A DNA stretch of 64,000 bases from Oopsacas minuta (Eukaryota > Porifera > Hexactinellida > Lyssacinosida > Leucopsacidae), in assembly GCA_024704765.1 (NCBI GenBank), contig JAKMXF010000111.1, positions 1,070,619 through 1,134,618 on the forward strand. The letters run 5' to 3'. The notes beneath the pieces were generated by a model, which saw nothing but the letters and a program-made list of their open reading frames with translations, was not told where the DNA came from and searched no databases. Below, one piece after another: positions 58,101 through 64,000 of the stretch. How positions within the stretch are numbered: position 1 is the first letter of the stretch; every line of letters starts with the position of its first letter. The position numbers and the translations under genes are program-made.

Positions 58101-61100
58101 CATAATACGTAATACGTGGGTGAAGGTGGGTGATTACAGACCACAAAACAACAACAATAACAGAATAAATAAACCTATACAGACTGGCAGGAACAACCTA
58201 TCAGAAGGATTATTAGAATTCCAAAAGCAGCAAACAGATACCAGAGTTACTATCCCCATAGAAACAACATATACAAATACTTCAGAGTATATTCAATGGT
58301 TAGATGAAACTATGGATACAAACCATAGAGAACTCAGTTGCAAACAGGTGCCAGGAGTATCACAAACTAAGTTAATCTTCAAAGAAAATTGATATATCTA
58401 CCAAATTTGTTAAATCACGAGATTCACATAATTATTATTATCATGTGATAAATATTAGCCTAGATACATACCAGCATTTTCTAGTATTTCAACTAGCATC
58501 TTCCCTTCCTTACTTCCATCTCCTGCCAGTAAGAGAGCTTTCTCTAGAGGAGTACTACCATCCTCAGCTCTCTGTTCTGGATTAGCTCCATACTTCAGTA
58601 ACACCTAATTAATCCATATAATTAACCATATATATGGGTCATATCTGCATGGATGTTTCCATAAGCAAATTTCCCGAGATCAACTCTCCGCCATTCCGAA
58701 ATTTGACGGTCCCTTGGTTACGCATTAATTAGTAATGATATTCTACTGTAATCAAACACACCACTACCTTAACTAGATTTGGTTTCTTTGTCATTACAGA
58801 TAAATGTAGAGAAGAAAACTTCTGACCTAGACAGGGATCAGCTCCTTGATTAAGAAGGTACCTTACCTATAATAAAATCAATGTAATGCAATACTCTGGA
58901 ATATATAAAATGATATATTAGTACCTGTTTCTCAGATCCCACAGCTGTTGCCCAATTTAATAATGACTGCCCTATATCATTAATATAGTTTACGTCAAAT
59001 CCTAAACGGAAAAATTAAAATATAATCCAATCTGTAAATGATTTAATTAATTAATTCGGATAGTATTGACTGACACAAAAGGTGTTTATATTGCATCTAC
59101 AAATTTTTAATCTGTTATTTAACAATATTAGACATATCAGAGCAGAAATTACTGTGATCTGTGTACGTATATTGTCATTAATGTACCTTTCTCTACAGCA
59201 GTAACTAGAGCAGCATAATCTTGGTTCTTGAGAACATCTACGATATGTCTTATTGGGGAGTCAGGATTTTCTCCTCTCGTAAACATATCAGATAATATAG
59301 CAGTAGAAGAGAAGTGAGATTTAGCTAAAGCTTCTCTCCCTTCTAAAGCTAATATCTCCAGCACTTCTATCAGTCTCAAACCCTCCACTACATATCTATA
59401 AGGTTTAATAGTAACTTCAGTAGTATACGTAGCTGCTACAGTAATGGTTTTTTGTTACCTTTCATCAGCTTGTAATGTTATCTTGAGCTTCTCTGGTAAC
59501 TTGGAACCCAGCAATGTCTGAGTAGAATGACATAAAATACATTATTAAAGCAAATATACTATGGGACAATTTATTGAGTGATTGAGACAATATCGCGGAT
59601 ATAATTCACGTTAAATGCGTTTGGTAAACGTGAATTTAGATATTCCACACAATCTTCAGCTTACTAGCACATATGCGCTTATGGCCTTTCCAGAAATTTT
59701 GAAATTTAAATGATTATAAAAATTGTGATAATTTATATTAAACATAATGTGTATGTATACCTCTGTTATAGACGGAGATCCTCTACACAACAGTCCAAAT
59801 ACTGGCAATATAGTTACTACACATTCTCCTACTACAACACCTGAATATGATACTGAGCCAGGGGAAGCATGGACCTTAGATTTTGTGATTTTTGTGTTCT
59901 GATCGAATTTTTCCAGCAACCTCTCCAAGAGACCATGTTCTACGAGGGGGGTGAGGTCAGCTTTTTTAGACACAAACTTTTTAATAAGAATTGTGAAGCA
60001 TTTCAAACAACCATCGAATATCTACAAAATGTCTATAATTATTAGCAGTTAGTTCTAGACAACACTTGGGGATTATTAATAGTGTAGACACTATGACAGC
60101 AATAAATACCTAGAGTTAATAATATCACAACATTATCATTAATAATAGATAAGGACTGATATGAAAGAATAGATGAATAAGAAGTCTGATAAATTACAAG
60201 ATCATGGTTCGTATTGTGTCGTAACTAGGTAGAATGTTTGGAGCGTAAAGAGGTACAGTGACTGAAACGTCCCGAGATGTTTAGAAATGTTCTTACATGC
60301 TTAGTTAAACAGGCTTCACATTTTCCTAGAATAATTTCATATCAGTCGGAATAGTCTAATTGACAAGTAGCATACCAATTGGCTATACCAATTGGCTATA
60401 CCATGTATTGTATTGTTAGCAATAAATACAATAACAGAGTGATGAGTAGATTTTACTTTGGTAGTATAAATGTGTGGTGTAATTTGCTATTTTATTGATG
60501 GTTTAACTTTATCATATATGATGATAACAAACTATGGATAACTGATATTACTGCTTGGTTATTAGATTAATAAGTGAACTTTAATTAATACTCCCTGTAT
60601 TCACCCCAAGACTTATGAGAGAATATCAAATAGAGCTTTATGGCTTTACTAACAAACAGCCTAGGTTCTAGATCCTCCCCTATTATATCCTAGCAAATTT
60701 GAGGATATTTTCCACGCAGAACATTCATGAGAAAACATGAGCACACGTTAACTAATATCCTATAATAGTCCCTGATAAATGCTACTATTAATTGAAAGTA
60801 ATCTGATTATGTAAGTATATGTGAGAATGATCTCAAATACCTTCTTATCATCACTCTCCATTAGTTGAGTAATGCGTAGACATACAAATGGTAAGTGTTG
60901 ATAATCAGGATCTACTCTAGGACACAGATGTATAGCAGCTGATATAGAGCTATAGAGAGCATCCTTATGCAGAGCTGTACCTAATGTAGTTAGTTTTAGG
61001 ACACAAGGAAGGCCTCCTGCATCAAATACAGATTTGCTATCTCCTCTCGATAGTAAGTCTAGAATCTAGAATATAGAATAATATAGCGGATGTACGAATA

Positions 61101-61563
61101 TATGTTAATTATTGAGAAATTACTTTAACACACTGCTCTCCCAGATCCAAACTCTCTTTAACAAAGGTGTTAGCAAATTCAATTATGTTAATAAACTTGG
61201 TTATGGTACCACTGACAGAGGTAATCTTCTTTCCACAGTCTAGAGATATATCTAAGAAGAAGTATAGAGCACGTGTAGCAGGCTCTAGAATAACCTCAGG
61301 AGCTGTATCGTCAAGGAATATGTTACAGAGAACAGGAATGAATGTCTTGGGTGGAAAACTAGAAAGTAAAAGAGTAAAGAGCTTCAAACCATGCTTGTGG
61401 AATTTCTCAAAGCAACTCACTTCTCCAAACATTTGTCAATATTATCAAACATTGACAGCATCTGACATAACTGTTCTAACCCAGTGAGTTGTAGCTCACG
61501 CTCGCTATCTTGTCCAAAGACATTGATCCACTCAATTAGGATTCCTGTGTCTATTCCAGACAT
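34120..61563 (-). CDS. HECTD1: HECT-type E3 ubiquitin ligase HECTD1, 48 exons
   Basis: About 2,124 residues (human 2,610). The E3 adds ubiquitin through a C-terminal HECT Cys, here in [20 protein letters not shown]. Domains: armadillo-like N-terminus (exons 1-6), ankyrin (7-9), second helical region (10-12), LamG-like block with YHWNSW (13), SUN/F5-8-type domain with GLWFIP, LRNW and GIELYG (23-26), MIB/HERC2 with [13 protein letters not shown] (28-29), HECT (about 38-48). The long Ser-rich linker of human is short. Exons: 61421-61563, 61124-61358, 60841-61065, 59761-60021, 59459-59517, 59187-59395, 58925-59001, 58768-58866, 58472-58604, 53890-54109, 53692-53836, 53499-53636, 52714-52956, 52316-52459, 52065-52155, 51734-51792, 51390-51524, 51180-51323, 51028-51116, 48844-48946, 48150-48284, 47956-48092, 46387-46527, 46205-46285, 46043-46141, 45743-45909, 45589-45641, 45335-45443, 44852-45006, 44447-44497, 44242-44395, 43616-43713, 43419-43537, 42206-42239, 41852-41990, 41715-41788, 41511-41638, 40963-41110, 40775-40834, 40590-40718, 39382-39691, 37826-37965, 37605-37762, 37463-37538, 37160-37253, 36445-36595, 35904-35961, 34120-34344. 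Exon 13/14 edges are the least certain. Confidence 0.95.
34715..34869. mobile_element. Pogo/Tigger-like MITE in HECTD1 intron 47
   Basis: Left end CAGTAGAACTCGGATAAGAC, reversed right end CAGTGGAAGTTAGTTAATAC, TA on both sides. About 155 bp, non-coding. Confidence 0.7.
35347..35535. mobile_element. Second pogo/Tigger-like MITE in HECTD1 intron 47
   Basis: Left end CAGTCAGACTCGGATGAGAT and reversed right end CAGTAGAACTCGGATGAGAC are inverted repeats. Inside is a 17-bp tandem unit (AGTACGTATTATTCGAG, nearly three copies). It shares AAGTATTAAC near the right end with the MITE at 34715-34869. Confidence 0.75.
37966..39381. other. HECTD1 intron 41
   Basis: 1.4 kb, the largest HECTD1 intron with neither a gene nor a clear transposon. 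Nothing recognised on either strand. Confidence 0.5.
42360..42869 (-). CDS. SNX24: Sorting nexin 24-like PX protein, nested in HECTD1
   Basis: A single exon of 169 residues, the length of SNX24/SNX22. A PX domain fills the first 120 residues: [11 protein letters not shown], then [16 protein letters not shown] with the phosphoinositide-binding Arg-Tyr, a proline loop (PHPKFPPKK) and [13 protein letters not shown]. The C-terminus [14 protein letters not shown] matches the distinctive SNX24 end. Proteins of this type bind PI3P on endosomes. It lies wholly inside HECTD1 intron 33 (42240-43418), on the same strand, 121 bp from exon 34, so HECTD1 transcription must read through it. Lack of introns suggests a retrocopied origin. 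Confidence 0.88.
   Translation of the reverse strand: MANGVEDADFYIHIPKHRNIEPSSGNSYTVYCIEVTNGTQKHIVEKRYREFYKLRKILKKVIKPHPKFPPKKMAKNIKHVIEVRQRKLERYLNAIAQVEDTALLSEFFRFLDVIPIHLTPSRNEIESDVITLRWDNIPPCAKPSIELSGEVIPDNVVEGVLAAIYDYQF
46878..47561. mobile_element. Non-autonomous inverted-repeat element in HECTD1 intron 22
   Basis: About 684 bp. The left end AGGCCATATAAAATAATATA then CTTGTTTATCATCC is mirrored by a right end that reads, reversed, AGGCCATGCAAGATATATTA then CTTGTTTCTCATCC. The left half is repeated at 11565-11910 and 9790-9910; the right half at 9205-9516. The centre contains the CTTAATACGAACACCAACGG motif and a GC-rich block next to each end. No coding frame. Confidence 0.82.
49297..51012 (+). 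CDS. mTERF-like mitochondrial protein, nested in HECTD1
   Basis: A single exon of 571 residues inside HECTD1 intron 19, antisense to it. mTERF proteins act in mitochondrial transcription or ribosome assembly through stacked helical repeats. The repeat pattern is visible as [20 protein letters not shown] (about 165-185), [20 protein letters not shown] (about 357-377), [12 protein letters not shown] and LIKRCPNVL. Each has the leucine/proline spacing of mTERF motifs. The N-terminus is basic with few acidic residues, suiting mitochondrial import. The C-terminus is an Asp/Asn-rich tail. The subfamily is unclear. The stop codon is only 16 bp from HECTD1 exon 19, so its 3' UTR overlaps that exon antisense. 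Confidence 0.65.
   Translation: MLRGLIHAKPTLKPNNRSLIDSGFKVRIFQFHSKEDFDFEKEGFYREYSKKRKKSEKLPPLDPFKLDKFERKESVKENFDGSIPLNLIESMNSFSILPNQVMRSALGNNEQRVTDISMIVKEFSNKISSLDNIELFRVLLLRFSVVNIDVDKLKSTIQILIENGINPARMLELQPTVICIDVNMLAQNLKSLLRIIEPNFEEIKFNRTIFQELNKLSSFANRCNTECKGAELVERLYQSGRKRNLSNFRIYKRVFEAIKLTSLSDKSTDSDVYNLCCVVYKRLFRAEITQLCSEHFKEIALGFTDEFQTDLNSLRGIGLQNNSWVGKFLKTISVSKILLRDISIVHQLGPKLTLLEGYGIDVNKLNLFQKCPKLLNSSESDITRSMAILKSSPFYCNRTNISRVLARDPSIFTIPEVLESTRKELELIPLLKHRQIDWHVLIKRCPNVLTIKNYSRIFDVQENHGFSKDEIITSLEYYPSIIKFIENKIDELDRNSSPLKPHLTKIAPSTKIRLIKERIEQETLYRYSGYTKAEPISGEVTDMAGDGKDGKDISKETDRDFEYFDDDNDDN
54206..54338. repeat. Dispersed CAGT-end repeat, family member 3
   Basis: Starts CAGTGAAGTTCGTTTATTCG and shares AATCTACACTTGGGAATTGA and AATATTGCTATTAACCGAGT with 25994-26162. 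It lies in HECTD1 intron 9, about 170 bp before the start of the nested SHOC1-like gene. Confidence 0.6.
54511..58392 (+). CDS. SHOC1: SHOC1-like meiotic XPF-family protein, nested in HECTD1
   Basis: A single exon of 1,293 residues in HECTD1 intron 9, antisense. SHOC1 (ZIP2) is a crossover-promoting protein of meiosis that pairs with SPO16. The C-terminal third holds an inactive XPF-nuclease-like fold: [20 protein letters not shown] with [15 protein letters not shown] (about 910-950), [20 protein letters not shown], then a helix-hairpin-helix pair ([20 protein letters not shown], about 1055-1075). The nuclease ERKxxxD motif is not intact. The N-terminal half is acidic and fits the family loosely ([11 protein letters not shown], VERxxx absent). 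Length agrees with animal SHOC1 (about 1,400). The tail is Asn/Gln-rich. Identification rests on domain order and a few conserved blocks. Confidence 0.65.
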   Translation: MPRYLSKNYFKEHAIEIEELLDRCLLVSPGAHFTENCQLSATHEELYKPWEVSNYKHLFENSSLLEDRSIEEELRALSTAVPQVESIWDCDKDQWEEFYEIDMNETGSYSLYEVFYPDNTYLYNEWISGLNEDNYVTVSNFFEDMESCNFLSLEPDKYYPSVDKLVGRWKSKPVTDPLLGDNGEPLLTEEVFLREDRVLDIELGACDVNEEQFCRELIGDDEVVTINGIMSLFEEPKVPPIENYGVEYIEEALQFSSDVSPLSIVTYDKLIEDMSLLNACKVSQLITQVENQLDISFTEEVAECSIEVPIEQHQDTAWTLESPLIDPQEPSLLSQLTNENTLLPLTPFTTHQFLSPTAIRKYELALRTCNQMPDEISNLMLVEPSISVNTFYPAVQYVIEQLEMKLDGNVSALDMELRWDPLTHFYDQIELVKQRLFTQCSLEIKGFSAEMCAVSLFILKENQIEDLTRYDTLLPGLDRESLASSYYSQNKPAMRLHSIDDDIFVKQKVQLHDHTARSEIRLGIHENSNSQNYSLPLARDNSKQQISDTFNHIDSIDSFLLLRQKRQSPQSSTTVSPEHTQHNHTQPKRICLMTSPKQATKLSVLDVPLNRLYREAINLLTAAGEPLLRQVQEYGYLQDSSYTSLVKSPDILQFLLREHKHQWLENDMPMGNTVWYKLRVISQLFCLVSCGYALVGTSLSAAIDVLFGSVNKYKVLVQNSLVTTGNSLIGMQESVHSSSFHPKIIQTISILLEKEKTLTKCFSVCIIVFDIACTFNLAGEMFEILKSQVGNLCINLIKAPSNETYNNYHELLKRAFDASHCLLCESSTLNYDNFPWERISLIILYNLKDTSKSVSLVNEKTHEDCRILVLRTSMESDLINLQKQIPDNPQKSSFIICSTEVCEEQGLLEIIESKCNLLVVERDYVGMGLDRYSADIIVNENTGILLVNLASLHQEGGLHKLTDKLQNVKLAYNTCYVLAFTKSTEEYMKGDGPKMLAALNYTISKLQYDNFKIELKGSTEIQGIADIIRTIVSNHSTSKCEDTEIEIEASEQEKWLLSLRCVNACAALNLLSKYTLTELIRVDLSELSHKHPRIPTQCLESLHQICSQNYDQWKNVGDRMYQENNDCNSNNTNNNLLNSSPNHYATSKLGSTDNAPNFVHSTNDMIVRTNINQLLSDPVQQEDYYNTKPNKPYSTGSIIRNTWVKVGDYRPQNNNNNRINKPIQTGRNNLSEGLLEFQKQQTDTRVTIPIETTYTNTSEYIQWLDETMDTNHRELSCKQVPGVSQTKLIFKEN
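60022..60840. other. HECTD1 intron 3, 819 bp
   Basis: No gene. It contains a short tandem ACCAATTGGCTAT (about 60375-60402); the rest is unremarkable. Confidence 0.5.
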
Positions 61564-62093
61564 TACTAGTTAGGTGTATGCACTGTCTATGTCCTATTTA
61601 CTCTATTCACAAATGGAAGTAAATGATAAAATCATAACGTATGCACGTATGTTAACACACTGTAAGCATGGGGTTAAGCTCTCAAATGGCTATGCCCAAT
61701 CAAACCCCCTTTACATAGGTAGGACTTGATCTACAATTGAGCAACCTCGTGTACCCACGTAATATTGTACAACCTCGCTAATATCTGGCATGGTGAGTAA
61801 TCCGAGTTAAGAAATGCCCCCAAAGAAGTTTTAAATTACAAGACCTTCGAATGCATATACTCATATTAGTAACTTTATGCGTTTATTATAGTGACGTCAT
61901 TAGTGTACACTAAAATATTTGCTCCAATACATTACAGGGATAGTAATGAAATGAATTTATTAAAGTTGTTCAAATTAAGATAATACAAATTAATAGAATG
62001 AAACCTGCCAGAATTACAGTACGTAATAACAAAGTGAGATTGATACAGATAAATATTACAGATATTTGGTACGAACAAGCAGGGATAATCTGA
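61564..62093. promoter_or_regulatory. HECTD1 upstream region
   Basis: 530 bp between the HECTD1 ATG and the end of the TPP1-like gene, which points the same way. It must hold the HECTD1 promoter; no specific element was identified. Confidence 0.45.
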
Positions 62094-63107
62094 CTACACC
62101 AGCTTATCAGTCATCTGAATAAAGAGAGGAACACCTAACCCTGTGACAGGATCCCAGCCCTCTCTGGCAGAGAATGCTGTCCCGAAACAACCTGTATTAT
62201 GTCCTACTCGTATATCTCTGAATACATCAGAGTGTTTGTAGAGGAGGGGATTAAGGAATCCGAACTGTTTAGTACCTTTCATAACACGCTTGTCATTAAG
62301 AAGTGAGAATATGCCTGCAATAGTAACCGTAGCAGCACTTGTACTGAACACTCTGTATTCCCAATCTCCATTTACTCTCACTACAAAGTTATCCCCGAGT
62401 GCTGACACGTCTGGGAATCCTCTCCCTCTGGAATTGAAGTAATCCTCATTAGGAAGAGTCCCATGCTTCAGATAGCGAGATACAGCATCTTGTTGGTAAG
62501 AGGGCGATCTGAACCGGTCAGAGAATCCACCTATTATAATAATAAAACATATACAGTGGAGTCTCCGAATAACGAACATGTTAGGGACATGGAATCTGTC
62601 TGTTGTAGGGGGTTGTCCGCTCCTCGGAGTGTCCGTTTTGGAAGATTCCACTGTATTTCTTATTAATTAGGCTATAATAAGATACTCACCTCCACTAATA
62701 TAGAATGCTCTTTCAGTATGTTGTTGTATCTGTGTAGCTCCAACAGAAGTGACGTATGGGCTAGAAGCAGGGAAGTAAGGAGAAAACTTACTTCTCTGAC
62801 AACCAGCTCCGTAATCTCCACTAGTCATGATTAAGGATACTCCACGCAATCCCATCTACAATTCGAGATCATATCATATATGCAATATAATGTTAATATT
62901 ATTACTAATCTACCTTCATGAATTCCTGGTTTATTCTATCCAAATACTCCTCAGAGAATAGAGCCTCCTGCTCTGAGTATCCACACGAGAAGAGGAGAGG
63001 GAGGTCTTTGTTATCCATACTGCTAGCGTTAACTATCCAGGATAGAAATGGTTCTATATTGTGCCATTTTCCTTCAGTTAACCACACCCAAGTAGGGATA
63101 TTGTTAC
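62094..63107 (-). CDS. TPP1: Tripeptidyl-peptidase I-like sedolisin, 3' exons only
   Basis: Exons 62914-63107, 62690-62855 and 62094-62530 on the minus strand, in phase, about 265 residues of the catalytic domain. TPP1 is a lysosomal serine peptidase. Blocks match in order: TWVWLTEGKWHNIEPFLSW, GLRGVSLIMTSGDYGAGC (oxyanion Asp), FPASSPYVTSVGATQ, ISGGFSDRFRSPSYQQ, GRGFPDVSALGDNF and REGWDPVTGLGVPLF. The Ser region reads FSTSAAT where TPP1 has SGTSAST: the Ser is kept but the Gly is lost. Upstream exons with the pro-region and the catalytic Glu/Asp were not found in 63108-64000, so they lie beyond the window or are missing. A MITE sits in the last intron. Confidence 0.85.
62554..62653. mobile_element. 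Short pogo/Tigger-like MITE in a TPP1 intron
   Basis: 100 bp with TA on both sides: left CAGTGGAGTCTCCGAATAAC, reversed right CAGTGGAATCTTCCAAAACG, then GACA and CTCCGAGGAG on the right. Confidence 0.75.
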
Positions 63108-63601
63108 CTGAAATAAAATTATAATTTAGGTCCTAGGAAATCGTAGCTTGGCTATAGGAGACGGTCAGGTTGGTCAGGTTTCAACCAGATCAACATTTGG
63201 TGGAATCTTTCAGCATTTTAATGTCAGAATTATTACATTTCACTATATGATTCGTGGGAAATGAAATCTAGTACTTATATACCAATGCAAGAATATTGTG
63301 TGACTAGTTTTCAAAAGATAAATCTTTCTCCATACGTGTTCCCTAATTAACTAAATATTCAATTATTGTCTTCAATTACGTAATTAGAATATAAAACTAT
63401 TGGAATAAAACTCAACGATACATAGCCGTAAATAATGTAAACCAAATGTGGTAGACTACAGGAGGGGGTTGAGATGAAAAGTTCCAATAAATTAATTTGT
63501 AACATAGAAATTTGATATAAATAACCTACAGAGCCTACAATTAGTCCCTAAACTCTATGTTACAATATTCTATAAATTGGCAAATAACTTGAGAATCCAA
63601 A
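63108..63601. other. No exon recognised between TPP1-like exon and next gene
   Basis: The missing upstream TPP1 exon should be here or further right on the minus strand; I do not see its EASLD-type block. It also contains the promoter of the plus-strand gene at 63602. Confidence 0.4.
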
Positions 63602-64000
63602 ATGAGCAAATCCAAAGGAACATGTTTTTCCGATTACTACTCAGATGCTAAACAAGTAAGACAGTACGTAAATGAAAGAATTGAAACTTTGAAACAACTT
63701 TTAGATGAAAGGAGACTGCAGTTAAACATTGAATTAGACAATATTGAGTTAGAAAAAATTCAAAACGATGAGAAGAATAAAGAGTTAACTAAAAAGTGTA
63801 TTGAATATGAGAGTCTCACTATAACAATATTTGGGAAAGAAGACGGCAAATTAGCATCTATCAAATCTAAGATAACTACACTTGAAAAGGAAATGTTACG
63901 GAAAAAGATATTCCTACAATGGAAGGATGATACACTAGTGAATAATTTTGAATGTTTGGGAGTTGTTGCATACGAATCCAATGACATCTACGTAACTGTT
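63602..64000 (+). CDS. Coiled-coil protein, partial (runs off window)
   Basis: ATG at 63602 opens MSKSKGTCFSDYYSDAKQVR and stays open to the window end (133 codons). Residues 20-105 are a coiled coil rich in Glu, Lys and Leu (TLKQLLDERRLQLNIELDNI). A short FECLGVVAYESNDIYVTV follows, like the start of a beta domain. The layout recalls the coiled coil of TRIM-type proteins, but no RING or B-box precedes it, and I do not name a family. It may be nested in a TPP1 intron. Confidence 0.6.
   Translation, partial: MSKSKGTCFSDYYSDAKQVRQYVNERIETLKQLLDERRLQLNIELDNIELEKIQNDEKNKELTKKCIEYESLTITIFGKEDGKLASIKSKITTLEKEMLRKKIFLQWKDDTLVNNFECLGVVAYESNDIYVTV

Noticed and set aside
41-64000. CRISPR arrays, operons, bacterial genes or viral genes
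   Set aside because: None seen. Tandem repeats lack spacers, and all genes show eukaryotic introns or eukaryotic families.
41-64000. tRNA and rRNA genes
   Set aside because: No convincing A/B box pair or rRNA sequence was noticed by eye; a covariance-model scan would be needed to exclude them.

Overview
The window is eukaryotic nuclear DNA from an early-branching animal, AT-rich, with many short (about 45-100 bp) GT-AG introns, dense gene packing on both strands and abundant short transposon remnants. The gene set (HECTD1, SHOC1, ABCD4, a Gq-type G-alpha, otubain, CCDC89, Fos/ATF3-like bZIP) is that of an animal. The compact architecture, together with the anonymous gene family at 6-14 kb, makes a demosponge of the Amphimedon type my best guess; that assignment is inference. 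No bacterial, organellar or viral genes were seen.

Layout. 0-5.2 kb: mitochondrial GTPase ERAL1 (+), the N-terminal half of ABCD4 (-), ERG28 (+), SDHD (+) and FHIT (-). 5.2-14.3 kb: a gene-poor, repeat-rich island with an unrecognised 521-residue protein gene (-), a related frameshifted gene (+), broken copies of both, and inverted-repeat elements. 14.3-21.5 kb: otubain (-), spermidine synthase (-) with a dead Tc1/mariner element 12 bp in front of its ATG, and the mitochondrial 2-oxoglutarate carrier SLC25A11 (-, 11 exons). 21.6-25.7 kb: a foldback element and two tandem, nearly identical G-alpha genes (+). 26.3-33.5 kb: EBP2 (-), CCDC89 (+), a Rab-like protein with a destroyed P-loop (-) and a bZIP factor (+).

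34.1-61.6 kb is one gene: HECTD1, on the minus strand. I traced it as 48 exons whose splice phases join without a break into about 2,124 residues. Its introns hold three intronless genes: SNX24 (same strand), an mTERF-like gene and a SHOC1-like meiotic gene (both antisense), plus several transposons. 62.1-63.1 kb carries the 3' exons of a TPP1-like sedolisin (-). A coiled-coil gene (+) begins at 63.6 kb and runs off the window.

The genes do not form a pathway. Several are mitochondrial (ERAL1, SDHD, SLC25A11, the mTERF-like protein), and neighbours are often divergent or nested. The most interesting points are the HECTD1 nesting, the recent G-alpha duplication with clustered charge changes, the Rab pseudo-GTPase, the decaying lineage-specific family at 6-14 kb, and the transposon in the spermidine synthase leader.
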